Below, one piece after another: positions 16,909 through 25,667 of a stretch of DNA of 64,000 nucleotides (position 1 is the first letter of the stretch; each line of letters starts with the position of its first letter). A model generated the notes under the pieces. It saw only the letters and a program-made list of their open reading frames with translations. It did not search any database and was not told where the DNA came from. The translations under genes and the position numbers were made by a program. The DNA comes from Waddlia chondrophila WSU 86-1044 (GTDB lineage Bacteria; Chlamydiota; Chlamydiia; Chlamydiales; Waddliaceae): positions 1,377,340 to 1,441,339 of the forward strand of contig NC_014225.1 of assembly GCF_000092785.1 (NCBI RefSeq). Direction: 5' to 3'.

Positions 16909-17936
16909 TAATCAATAAGTTAGACAACTGGATGCCAGTCATTGAACACCCCGTCATTGTCACTGATCACATTGTTGAAGAGCTTTACGGCGCCTCTCTT
17001 GCTAAACGGCTGAACTGCGAATTAATCAGCATCCCTCCGGGAGAAACGAGTAAAGAGCTTGAGAGATTTTACGAATTGACCAGAAAAATGGCCCTGTTGA
17101 ACTGCAACCGCAAAACAACTGTGATCGCTTTGGGAGGCGGGGTAGTCGGCGACCTGGCAGGCTTTGCAGCAGCGACCTATATGCGGGGAATTTCCTACAT
17201 TCAAGTCCCGACAACTCTTCTAGGGATGGTCGACTCCAGCATTGGCGGGAAAGTTGGGATTAACCTCCCCGAAGGAAAAAATTTATTAGGCGCATTTTAT
17301 CAACCGCAGGAAGTGGTTGTTCCATTAAACTGCCTCGAAACTCTTCCTGAAAAAGAGCTGCGATCGGGCATGAGTGAAGTGGTCAAGTACGGAGTGATTC
17401 TTGACGCTGATTTTTTCAAATGGCTTGAGGAAAATATTGAAAAGCTTTTAAACAAAGACAGTGATGCGCTAAAAACAGCGGTCAAAAGATGTGCTGAGCT
17501 TAAAATGGAAGTGGTCAATCAGGATGCAAAGGAAACCGATCTTCGCCAGATCCTCAACTATGGCCATACCTTTGGCCACGCATTAGAAAAAATTACAAAA
17601 TATCAGGAATATACCCATGGAGAAGCGGTTGCTTTAGGGATGCGTTTCGAAGGCGCATTAGCTTCAGTTCGCTATCAGTTTCCCGCAAAGCTCCTAGAAA
17701 GGCAAAATGCCTTGCTGGACAAAATCCACCCGAGGCTTTCTCCTCCCCAAATCGATGACGGCGAGCTCATGGAAGCAATGAAAGGAGACAAAAAATCGGT
17801 CGGGGGAAAAACTGTTTTTGTCCTTCCTCAATGGCTGGGAAAAATGGTGAGGGAAACAAACGGGTATGGTATTGTGATCCCTCAAAAGGCCGTCCATGAA
17901 TGTTTGCGTTCCCATTACAGCTCGTACGCTTCCTGA
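16905..17936 (+). CDS. aroB: 3-dehydroquinate synthase
   Basis: NAD-dependent conversion of DAHP to 3-dehydroquinate. 343 residues, normal length. Motifs: PPGETSKEL (~45), ALGGGVVGDLAGFAAATYMRG (split for length: ALGGGVVGDLAG and AATYMRG, ~73-93), VPTTLLGMVDSSIGGKVGIN (~99), KNLLGAFYQP, SGMSEVVKYG, the zinc-site NYGHTFGHALE (~222) and HGEAVALGM (~241). Starts ATGA-coupled to aroK and its last 41 bases are overlapped by aroDE in another frame. Confidence 0.96.
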   Translation: MIINKLDNWMPVIEHPVIVTDHIVEELYGASLAKRLNCELISIPPGETSKELERFYELTRKMALLNCNRKTTVIALGGGVVGDLAGFAAATYMRGISYIQVPTTLLGMVDSSIGGKVGINLPEGKNLLGAFYQPQEVVVPLNCLETLPEKELRSGMSEVVKYGVILDADFFKWLEENIEKLLNKDSDALKTAVKRCAELKMEVVNQDAKETDLRQILNYGHTFGHALEKITKYQEYTHGEAVALGMRFEGALASVRYQFPAKLLERQNALLDKIHPRLSPPQIDDGELMEAMKGDKKSVGGKTVFVLPQWLGKMVRETNGYGIVIPQKAVHECLRSHYSSYAS

Positions 17937-19266
17937 AGCCCTCAAGGAGATCTCTTTTGCTTGTTCCATTGCGGAGATGATCGAACTGCGCCTGGATTAT
18001 CTGGATCACCCCTCCCCAGAAGGGATCAATGAATTAGTCCAAGCTTGTGAAAAACCTGTGATTGCCACCTATCGCAAGAAAAATCCCGTTCCTCTGCTCA
18101 AAGCAGCTCTTGATGCCGGTGCAGATTATGTCGATGTCGAAGAGATCAACACCTCCCTTCCTTTGGAACGATGCATCTACTCCATCCACTTGCAAGAAAC
18201 ACCTCCGCTTGAAGAGTTGTATCAATCCATGAAAGCAAGCGGAGCAGCAATCATTAAAATCGTGCCTACAGCCCGCTCTTTCATAGACAATATCGCCATC
18301 TTAAATCTTCTAAAAAAATATCCCGAAGATCGGTTGATTGCTTTTTGCATGGGGGAAAAAGGTCTTTTGAGCCGTTATTTTGCCCCCGCTTACGGAAGTT
18401 TCTGCACATTTGGCGCAATTGCAGAAGGCAAAAAAAGCGCACCCGGACAGCCGTTGGCGACTCATCTGAGAAAATGGAAAGCTCAGGTAAATACCACGCT
18501 ATGCGGCGTCATCGGTGATCCGATCACACACTCTCTTAGTCCCGCTATTCATCAAGCAGCTTATGAAGCTGATGGTTTAAACTTCCTCTTTCTCCCTTTT
18601 CATACAACAAAAGAGGATCTTCCAAAAATCCTTGATCTCATGCGTCAATTCCCTTTGAGAGGACTGGCTGTAACAGTTCCTCATAAAGAGTCTGTTATTC
18701 CCATGCTGGATGAAGTGGACGTAGAAGCGCAAGCGATCGGCGCCGTTAATACCATCATCAACCATGGGGGCAAGCTAACAGGTTACAATACCGATGTTTT
18801 CGGAGCTGTGCAGCCGCTTCAAAAGCGGACCGATCTAAGAGGGAAACGGGTTGCCATCCTTGGAAACGGAGGTGCTGCAAAAGCATTCGCTTACGGACTG
18901 CAAAAGGAAGGATCTGTAGTGACTCTATTTGGCAGAAATCTGGAAAAATTGAAAGAGCAGTTGATGGAAAGCGAAATCCTTATTCAAACGACCCCTGTCG
19001 GCATGGCGCCAAACACCGATAAAACTCTGGTGCCGCCTGATTTTTTACACCAAAACCTGCTTGTTTTTGATTGCGTGTACAATCCTTTAAAGACTCAATT
19101 GCTTAAAGACGCAGAAAAAGCGGGATGCCGAACCATTTCCGGGCTTGAGATGTTTATGATTCAAGCGCGCGAGCAGTATAAATTCTTCACCAGTCAAGAA
19201 GCTAATGAAGAAGCGATGAAAAAAGCAGCCCTCAACGCTTTTCCATCTTCAAAAACCAAATTTTGA
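17896..19266 (+). CDS. aroDE: Bifunctional 3-dehydroquinate dehydratase / shikimate dehydrogenase
   Basis: Fused enzyme doing two successive shikimate-pathway steps. 456 residues. Residues ~1-205 are a type I dehydroquinase: EMIELRLDYLDHP, PVIATYRKKNP, the Schiff-base lysine region AIIKIVPTA (~118) and AFCMGEKGLLSR (~150). From ~208 a shikimate dehydrogenase begins at GVIGDPITHSLSPAIHQAAY (~205), followed by VTVPHKE (~258), NTIINHGGKLTGYNTD, nucleotide-binding AILGNGGAAKAFAYGL (~325) and the closing GLEMFMIQAREQYKFFT. AroDE fusion is characteristic of Chlamydiae. Overlap with aroB by 41 bases indicates coupling. No aroC follows. Confidence 0.96.
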   Translation: MNVCVPITARTLPEALKEISFACSIAEMIELRLDYLDHPSPEGINELVQACEKPVIATYRKKNPVPLLKAALDAGADYVDVEEINTSLPLERCIYSIHLQETPPLEELYQSMKASGAAIIKIVPTARSFIDNIAILNLLKKYPEDRLIAFCMGEKGLLSRYFAPAYGSFCTFGAIAEGKKSAPGQPLATHLRKWKAQVNTTLCGVIGDPITHSLSPAIHQAAYEADGLNFLFLPFHTTKEDLPKILDLMRQFPLRGLAVTVPHKESVIPMLDEVDVEAQAIGAVNTIINHGGKLTGYNTDVFGAVQPLQKRTDLRGKRVAILGNGGAAKAFAYGLQKEGSVVTLFGRNLEKLKEQLMESEILIQTTPVGMAPNTDKTLVPPDFLHQNLLVFDCVYNPLKTQLLKDAEKAGCRTISGLEMFMIQAREQYKFFTSQEANEEAMKKAALNAFPSSKTKF

Positions 19267-19274
19267 TTCGTTAG

Positions 19275-19811
19275 ATGTTGCGATTTTTTCTCTGTTTTTT
19301 CTATCCATTCGTTCTCTTTGCCAAGACGATTCCGATTACCATTGAAACTGCAGATACTGATGAGAAAAGAATTTGGGGGCTGATGGGGAGAGATCGCCTG
19401 CCAAAAAACCACGGCATGCTATTTATCTACGACAAGCAAAGATATCTTTCCGTTTGGATGTTCAATACAAGAATCGACCTTTCCGCAGCCTTTATCGACA
19501 ATAAAGGGATCATTACTGAAATCCGGCAATTGCAAGCCTATCCGGAGATCATGGACCCTGATCGACCGGTCCTATCGCTTAACGATCTAAGGCTTTATCC
19601 TCCTCAAGATCCCATCGTTTTATTCTTTAGAAAAAAGCGGGCAACATCTCTGCATCAGGTACGCTATGTCCTTGAAATGCAAATGGGATGGTTTAAAAAA
19701 CATGGAATCAGACCTGGAGACCGTCTACAATGGAACCCTGGGGAAAACAAGGCAACGATTCAGTTGCAAAAACGAACAAAACGCGATATCCTCTCACCAA
19801 AAGGAGAATAA
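19275..19811 (+). CDS. Secreted DUF192 family protein
   Basis: 178 residues with a short signal peptide (MLRFFLCFFYPFVLFAK). The body matches DUF192: TDEKRIWGLMGRDRLPKNHG, GMLFIYDKQRYLSVWMFNT and LSAAFIDNKGIITEI are the conserved strands; the family's usual WMKNT is WMFNT here. Function is unknown; homologues are small exported beta proteins. Eight bases follow the aroDE stop, so it may be transcribed with the aro operon. Confidence 0.8.
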   Translation: MLRFFLCFFYPFVLFAKTIPITIETADTDEKRIWGLMGRDRLPKNHGMLFIYDKQRYLSVWMFNTRIDLSAAFIDNKGIITEIRQLQAYPEIMDPDRPVLSLNDLRLYPPQDPIVLFFRKKRATSLHQVRYVLEMQMGWFKKHGIRPGDRLQWNPGENKATIQLQKRTKRDILSPKGE

Positions 19812-19812
19812 A

Positions 19813-20166
19813 ATGTCCAAAAAGAAAGCACATGCGATATCAAACGGCATTTTTTTAATCGGTCTCGGAATTTTGATTCTGACAAATGCTTGGTGGCCAG
19901 GAATACTTTTGGCTTTGTGGGCGATGCTTGCTTCAAGGCAATTTCTCACAGGCAGAAAATATCAGGCAGTTCTTACTACAGTGATTTTCTTAGGTCTATT
20001 CATCTTGGCCATGCTCAAATTCGACTACGACTTCATCGCCCCTGTGATGTTGGTGATCGGAGGAATCTATCTGATCGTCAAGGAATTTTATTACGAAAAT
20101 GACACAAACGGTGAAGAAACATCCCAACTAATCAAGGATAACGCAGATCTCGATGACTCGAAATAA
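19813..20166 (+). CDS. Small integral membrane protein
   Basis: 117 residues from ATG 19813, which has AAGGAG seven bases upstream; longer upstream readings only shadow the preceding gene. Three or four membrane spans: ISNGIFLIGLGILILTNAWW, PGILLALWAMLASRQFL, AVLTTVIFLGLFILAML and FIAPVMLVIGGIYLIVKEFY, then an acidic cytoplasmic tail ending LDDSK. No family recognised. It overlaps the next gene by 14 bases, so it belongs to the run leading to pknD. Confidence 0.7.
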   Translation: MSKKKAHAISNGIFLIGLGILILTNAWWPGILLALWAMLASRQFLTGRKYQAVLTTVIFLGLFILAMLKFDYDFIAPVMLVIGGIYLIVKEFYYENDTNGEETSQLIKDNADLDDSK

Positions 20167-20572
20167 CCTTCCCAAGCTTATCCACATCGGCGAATATACC
20201 GTCCCGGGAACCGGACCTCGCCGTCTATTCCTTCGGCAAGTGGATTCCGACAACTTTAGATGGTTTGAGGAAAACGGAAATGAGGAAATCCCTTTGAACG
20301 TTTCAGCTTCATCCATTAAGGAAGCAATGCTTCTGGCCAATAAAAACTGGAAGCACAACGCTTTCCGCACAATCATTTGCGGATTCCGCTATACCTTGCC
20401 TGAAAGGGACGAACATGGAATGAACGCACTATTCCATCAAATGGCGGCCTCTCAACGCTCTTTCAATGGCATCTATTTCGATGAGGAGCTCGGCCACAAC
20501 TGTTTTGTTCAAAACGCCTCTACAGAGGCGCTTAATCTTCTTAAGCAGCTTGAAGATTCCAATCGCCTATGA
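20153..20572 (+). CDS. Conserved hypothetical protein preceding pknD
   Basis: 139 residues, soluble, no signal. Family not recognised by name; TVPGTGPRRLFLRQVDSD and RTIICGFRYTLPERDEHG look like conserved cores. It overlaps the membrane-protein gene by 14 bases and its TGA overlaps the pknD start as ATGA (20569-20572). Such tight coupling suggests a partner or substrate of the kinase, but this is inference. Confidence 0.65.
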   Translation: MTRNNLPKLIHIGEYTVPGTGPRRLFLRQVDSDNFRWFEENGNEEIPLNVSASSIKEAMLLANKNWKHNAFRTIICGFRYTLPERDEHGMNALFHQMAASQRSFNGIYFDEELGHNCFVQNASTEALNLLKQLEDSNRL

Positions 20573-23439
20573 CTTCCGATCACGACGAGACCTCCTCTTT
20601 TGAAACCGCCGCGACGTTTATCGAAGGTCATGCTCCCAATGAAAAAGATGTGAAATACACCATCGGCCCCTACCAAATTGTCGGCAAAATCGGTCAAGGC
20701 GGCATGGGAGAAGTTCTTTTGGGTTACGATGTCAAGTGCGGCAGGAGAATCGCTTTGAAAAAGATCCGCAAGGATCTAATCGAGTTTAAGCGGCTCCACA
20801 ACCGCTTCCTCAAAGAAGCACGCATCACAAGCCAGTTGACCCATCCCGCGATCATGCCTATCTATTCCATTGAAGATCAAGGCGATGTTGTCTATTACAC
20901 GATGCCGTTTGTCCAAGGGGAGACGCTCAAACAAATCCTGCGAAACACGCGCGAACAGGAAAAGAGCGTGAAAAGCCCCCACCATATCGGAGAATCGATC
21001 CCCGCTCTGATCCGCATCTTCATCACCGTCTGTCAAGGGATCGCATACGCCCATTCAAAAGGGGTTTTGCATCGAGATATCAAACCCGAAAATGTCATGG
21101 TGGGAAAATACGGAGAGGTCTTGATCCTGGACTGGGGCCTGGCAAAGATGATCAACGCTGAAGAAGAAGAGCAAATCTCTTTGAAAGCCAACCATCATGA
21201 ACTCACTAAAATGGGTAAAGTCGTGGGCACCATCAACTTTATGGCGCATGAGCGGGCGAAAGGGAATCCGGCAACGATCCAGACGGAGGTGTACGCTCTT
21301 GGAGTTCTTTTATACCAAATTCTCACTCTTCGCAACCCTTTCCGGAGGGGAAGCCTTGAAGATTTTCGCAAAATGATGGACAAAGAAACCCTTGAGGACC
21401 CTAGTGAAGTCGCTCCTTACAGAGACGTTCCAAGGGTGCTTTCCCGCATCGCCCTCAAAGCCTTAGACAATGATCCTGCACAGCGTTACCAAACCGTTGA
21501 CGAATTGATTCTGGAATTAGAAAATTACATTGAAGGAAGATCGGAGTGGTTCGAACTGGCCACATTGGATATCCGCAATAAGGAAGATTGGGAATTTCAG
21601 GAAAATGTGCTGATCGCTGAACACATTGCCATTACCCGCTCGGCAGATATCTCTGAATGGGTGAGCCTAATGATCTCCAAGCTTTCATTTTCCGAAAACA
21701 CCAAAATCGAAGCCGATGTGACAATTGGCGAAAATGGCCATGGAATCGGCTTTCTCCTCTGTATTCCGGAAGTATCTGAAAGGGAGCATCTCAATGATGG
21801 CTACTGCCTATGGTTAGGCTCAGACCTCAATAAAACAACAAAACTTCTTCGCTCTTCCGTAGAGGTTGTCGACGCTCCCGAAATTTTCCTCAAACGGGAG
21901 AAAACCTATCGAGTAAAAATTGAGAAAATCGACCACAACATCCATTTCAGCCTGAACAATCAACTTCAATTCTCATATATCAGCCATTTACCGCTTACCG
22001 GAACACATATCGGCATTCTTTCCAGAGATGCAGACTTCACCATGCAAAACCTTCAGACGTTCACCGGCAGCCAAAACATCACCATCAACTGTCTAGCGGT
22101 GCCAGACGCACTTCTAGCCCACAAGCTCTTCGATCAGGCTTTAAGCGAATACCGCAGGATTGGATACTCATTTCCGGGAAGAGCTGAAGGACGCGAAGGG
22201 ATGTTTCGATCAGGCATTACGATCATCGAAAAATCAAAAGAAACCAATGATCCGATCGAAAAAGAGCGTCTATTCGACGAGGCTTTGCTGGAATTTGAAA
22301 GGCTGCACTCCACTCCGGGAGCCCCTTTGGAATATCTCGGCAAAGCGCATGTCTATCAGGAAATGGATGACATTGACGAAGAAATTAAATGCTATGAGAT
22401 CGGTTTTAGGCGCTACCCAAACCATCCTTTGCTTTCATTCTTGAGAGAGCAGCTCATCTACCGGATGCACGAAACTGCGCGTTCCCATAGAAAAGCTGCT
22501 TACCAGTTTATGCTCACAGCAGTTAAAAACCTTCCTAAAGAATCTCTCAGCAGGCATACAAGAAAACTGTTTGAAAGTGTAAGAAAGCATTGGGAACCTC
22601 TCCCTTTTATCGAAAGCATCGATGAAACAATAGGGCATGAAGCATTTGCCATTTTGCTGGCTTTTTGGATCGACAACCCTTACGCTCTTCTGGAAACCAT
22701 ACAAATGATTACCGAATCCAACGAGCTGCATCCGAAACTGATGGCAAATGCTTTCTTTTGCCTTATCGAACAGGGCTACTGGGAGCTTGCGAAAGATGCT
22801 GTAGCATCGCTGCCGTCAGAATATCAAAAGCTGAATGAGATCGCATTGATCCTTCTGACGATCCTTTCCTATCAGCAGTCCCCTCGAAAAGCCATTAAAC
22901 ATTACTTCAATACAGACCATTCGCAGATAGAATTCGGCGATTCCCGTTTTTTTCTGCATCTCATCGAACAATCTCTTGATCGGAAAGACACACATTTTGT
23001 CCATCAACTCATGGAACAGTTAGATCGATACGAGCTGCCTTCTGTTCATCAACATCTATTCGACAGCTATCGCATATGGGCTCACCTTTACGACCACGAT
23101 TGGAACAAGGCCGGAGCATTGCTCAATCGATACCCCTTGACCCTGCTTTCCAAAGAAGAATCGCCGCTCTTTATTCTCTATGGCATTTGGCTAGCCGCCA
23201 CTGAAAACACGGAGATCGCCGAAGCTCACTTTTCAGGAGTTCTAGACCTCCCCTTCCCCCGTTCCTACACTCTGCTTGCCCATCGCTTAATCGGCAAAAT
23301 CTCAAATGAAAGCCCGTGGTTTCAACGCTCCTTCCAATGGGAAAAAAAGCAGCTCTACCGCCAGTTAGCCCTCTATGAAGATAGTATTGGCGACAGTGAA
23401 AAATCCAGACATTACCGCCTGCTGCTTACCAACCAATAA
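20569..23439 (+). CDS. pknD: Serine/threonine protein kinase PknD-like
   Basis: 956 residues. Hanks-type kinase domain ~35-310: glycine loop GKIGQGGMGEV (39-49), catalytic Lys64 in IALKK, HRDIKPEN (168-175), DWG (188-190, in place of DFG), then VGTINFMAHERAKG (APE region with altered residues). The remaining ~640 residues hold a beta-sandwich-like segment (~325-500, ending near SRDADFTMQNLQTF) and a long helical C-terminal part that includes TPR-like stretches (~520-640). The length and layout match chlamydial PknD (about 930 residues). No obvious membrane span. In Chlamydia trachomatis pknD sits next to valS as I recall; here 6 kb of accessory genes intervene. Confidence 0.9.
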   Translation: MTSDHDETSSFETAATFIEGHAPNEKDVKYTIGPYQIVGKIGQGGMGEVLLGYDVKCGRRIALKKIRKDLIEFKRLHNRFLKEARITSQLTHPAIMPIYSIEDQGDVVYYTMPFVQGETLKQILRNTREQEKSVKSPHHIGESIPALIRIFITVCQGIAYAHSKGVLHRDIKPENVMVGKYGEVLILDWGLAKMINAEEEEQISLKANHHELTKMGKVVGTINFMAHERAKGNPATIQTEVYALGVLLYQILTLRNPFRRGSLEDFRKMMDKETLEDPSEVAPYRDVPRVLSRIALKALDNDPAQRYQTVDELILELENYIEGRSEWFELATLDIRNKEDWEFQENVLIAEHIAITRSADISEWVSLMISKLSFSENTKIEADVTIGENGHGIGFLLCIPEVSEREHLNDGYCLWLGSDLNKTTKLLRSSVEVVDAPEIFLKREKTYRVKIEKIDHNIHFSLNNQLQFSYISHLPLTGTHIGILSRDADFTMQNLQTFTGSQNITINCLAVPDALLAHKLFDQALSEYRRIGYSFPGRAEGREGMFRSGITIIEKSKETNDPIEKERLFDEALLEFERLHSTPGAPLEYLGKAHVYQEMDDIDEEIKCYEIGFRRYPNHPLLSFLREQLIYRMHETARSHRKAAYQFMLTAVKNLPKESLSRHTRKLFESVRKHWEPLPFIESIDETIGHEAFAILLAFWIDNPYALLETIQMITESNELHPKLMANAFFCLIEQGYWELAKDAVASLPSEYQKLNEIALILLTILSYQQSPRKAIKHYFNTDHSQIEFGDSRFFLHLIEQSLDRKDTHFVHQLMEQLDRYELPSVHQHLFDSYRIWAHLYDHDWNKAGALLNRYPLTLLSKEESPLFILYGIWLAATENTEIAEAHFSGVLDLPFPRSYTLLAHRLIGKISNESPWFQRSFQWEKKQLYRQLALYEDSIGDSEKSRHYRLLLTNQ

Positions 23440-23450
23440 CAACTTTACAA

Positions 23451-23468
23451 ATATAACGTTCGTTATAT
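23451..23468. promoter_or_regulatory. Perfect palindrome upstream of the glycosyltransferase gene
   Basis: ATATAACG-TT-CGTTATAT, 8-base perfect arms, in the 51-base gap between pknD and the gene at 23491. It ends 22 bases before the start codon and ahead of a ribosome site GGAG. It could be an operator; the regulator is unknown. Confidence 0.4.
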
Positions 23469-23490
23469 ATACCAAAGCTATGGAGTAAAC

Positions 23491-24300
23491 ATGGCTGATA
23501 CGATAAGAATTTTTGTGACGACCTGCAAACCGATGTGGCGCGTAGAAAAAGCGCTGGAATATACAGTGCATAAATACTGCACTCCTCCATTCAAAGTCAC
23601 TTTTCTCCGCTCCGGAGATCCCGATTGGCTGACCAATGTCGACTTAAGCATCTCTCACAAAGACAAGGATGCAATTAAAAAAGCTGGCTGCTGGAACATC
23701 GGCCGCGACCATCCCAGACCTTATTCAGGTGAAGGATGGGCAACCCCCTTTACCTGTTTCCGCTTTGCAATTCCAGAGCTGTGCAGCTTCGAAGGAAGGG
23801 CTATTCACATGGATGCAGATTTCATTGTGCAAAATGATTTGAGAAAAATTTTTGAAATCGACATGACCCACCCAATCATGAGTCCGCATCACCGCACAGA
23901 TTTTATGCTCATCGATTGCAGCAGAATTGCTGAAATGCAGATGATGGGCATGTGGCCATCGATTGAAGAGATGAAGGTTTCTGGCGATAATATCGACGTC
24001 TACCGAAAGAAGCTGCAAAACTACATGTTTATTGGAGATGCACCAAGAGAATGGGAGAGTTGGGATGGAAAGGATCTGGCTGAAAACTCATTTTCCATTC
24101 ACTACACGGAAATGCGCACACAACCCTGGAAACCATATCCTGAATATTTCGACTACCCTCTCTATCCCGATAAAAACGCTGGATATCTCTTTTGGGAAGA
24201 ATACGCCGAAGCCCTTGAGGCAGAAGCCAGAGGCGAAATCACATTATCTGCTAAAGATCAAACGTCTCCTGATGCAACTCCTCTATCAAGAAAAGCGTAA
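23491..24300 (+). CDS. Glycosyltransferase, GT8-like (GT-A fold)
   Basis: 269 residues, no signal. N-terminal strand IRIFVTTCKPMWRVEKALEY resembles the nucleotide-sugar strand of GT8 enzymes, and AIHMDADFIVQNDLRKIFEI (~106) carries the D-x-D metal motif with the usual hydrophobic flanks. HHRTDFMLIDCSRIAEM fits the acceptor side and FSIHYTEMRTQPWKPYP (~203) resembles the terminal His/Lys phosphate-binding region. Acceptor unknown: glycogen, LPS or host protein are all possible. GGAG ribosome site six bases upstream. Its last 15 bases overlap the end of the leftward gene at 24286. Confidence 0.7.
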   Translation: MADTIRIFVTTCKPMWRVEKALEYTVHKYCTPPFKVTFLRSGDPDWLTNVDLSISHKDKDAIKKAGCWNIGRDHPRPYSGEGWATPFTCFRFAIPELCSFEGRAIHMDADFIVQNDLRKIFEIDMTHPIMSPHHRTDFMLIDCSRIAEMQMMGMWPSIEEMKVSGDNIDVYRKKLQNYMFIGDAPREWESWDGKDLAENSFSIHYTEMRTQPWKPYPEYFDYPLYPDKNAGYLFWEEYAEALEAEARGEITLSAKDQTSPDATPLSRKA

Positions 24301-25584
24301 TCGACGCTGCTCCTGTAATTCACGCAAGAGTTCATCTCGTTTAAGCGCCTCTCTTTGAACATCTTTTCCTAGATTGGACAAATCCCAAATGCGCAACATC
24401 GGGTCATTTTTTAGCTTTTTCCGATACTGCTTTTTCCCATAAAGTTTCCACATCTCACGCGAATCTTTGGGAGCAAGAGCTTTTAAATGACAATTAAGAT
24501 CTTGTTCTGCCTTGTAGTCGATTAATAAAACTGCAAGGCCGATCGCTGCAGATACCGCCACTAATAAGTATCCTATAGGGGCTACTGGACTAAATAATAA
24601 AATCGACACTGCAATGATGGAAATCACCGCGGCAGTAATCTTTAAATATCGCCCGATGTTATTCCAATGAATCCGATTTTTTAAGGCTTTGACTGTACTG
24701 ACCAAGTTTTTTTTATGCTCGGCATTTCCCAAAGGATCCGAATTTCTCTCATAAATGGCATGCAGGCGAGCCTTCAACTTCTCTCCATCCGACACTCCAA
24801 CAGTGCGTGCCAAACGGGAATGGGAAAGTTTATCGATCTCTTCAACAACTGATTGAAAATCAGCTTTTCCTTTCGAGTCAAACAATCGCGTGATCCGATT
24901 CTTCAGCTTTACGCTTTCATAAATGAACTTGCACTGCAATCCAATAGAAGCAACTGACAAGATAACCCCAATCCCCGTTAAATAGGTGGAAGCTGCTGTC
25001 AGCGCAGCTGAAGAGTTAACCACGGCCGCATCCATCAAACAATCAATAAAGGTCGAAATTCCATGGCTCAGATCCCCTAAGCTATCAGCAACATTAAGAG
25101 CTTGCTCCAAGGCTTCGGAACGCTCTTTCTTTTTAACCGAAAGAACACATTCATATCCCCCCTTCACGACCTGAACGAGAGAGGCAGGAAGTGAAAAAAT
25201 AGATAATAAGCGTGTTTTTTTCGCAAATTTTACCAACCATATAGTCTCCTTAAAAACTGACTGTTCTCCAGTGGAGATCGTATTGCGAAAAATGCTCATT
25301 ACAGGATTTAAGACTTTATAAAGCGATGAAAGAAGTGTACCCCCTTTTAAAAGCCCTAGTTGAATTTGTGCAAAACGGCACTGAAACGTGATGGGAAACG
25401 CTTGATGGTAGAGATCTTCTAAGCGTTTATAAGCATCTTTAATCGCTTCCAGAGGCCCTCTCGCAATGCGATGATGAACGGTAGCAGCAATAGCGGGAAC
25501 TTCTATCGTTGGAACCTCTAACCCTAAAGTAGACACCTGCCTGCTTGGAGCGATTGCCAAATCCAAATAACTCAATGAGCCCAT
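24286..25584 (-). CDS. Hypothetical protein with bilobed hydrophobic domain (Inc-like candidate)
   Basis: 432 residues, no signal peptide. A double membrane hairpin at ~315-355 (ITAAVISIIAVSILLF, a Pro-containing turn, then LLVAVSAAIGLAVLLI) is the bilobed pattern typical of inclusion-membrane proteins of Chlamydiae; a weaker hydrophobic region lies at ~176-208. The C-terminal tail is basic, ending LLRELQEQRRLRFS. No family recognised. It is the first downstream gene in a leftward group with 25668 and 27431 although spacing of 83 bases allows its own promoter. Overlaps the glycosyltransferase 3' end. Confidence 0.6.
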   Translation of the reverse strand: MGSLSYLDLAIAPSRQVSTLGLEVPTIEVPAIAATVHHRIARGPLEAIKDAYKRLEDLYHQAFPITFQCRFAQIQLGLLKGGTLLSSLYKVLNPVMSIFRNTISTGEQSVFKETIWLVKFAKKTRLLSIFSLPASLVQVVKGGYECVLSVKKKERSEALEQALNVADSLGDLSHGISTFIDCLMDAAVVNSSAALTAASTYLTGIGVILSVASIGLQCKFIYESVKLKNRITRLFDSKGKADFQSVVEEIDKLSHSRLARTVGVSDGEKLKARLHAIYERNSDPLGNAEHKKNLVSTVKALKNRIHWNNIGRYLKITAAVISIIAVSILLFSPVAPIGYLLVAVSAAIGLAVLLIDYKAEQDLNCHLKALAPKDSREMWKLYGKKQYRKKLKNDPMLRIWDLSNLGKDVQREALKRDELLRELQEQRRLRFS

Positions 25585-25667
25585 AATAAATCTTTAATAT
25601 ATTTTTAACTATAAAATAACGTTTTTTTAATTAAAAAATATAAAATATTTATTAAGATACGATAAAT

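Noticed and set aside
19666-19812. Longer N-terminus for the membrane protein at 19813
   Set aside because: Would overlap the DUF192 gene by 146 bases; ATG 19813 has an AAGGAG site.
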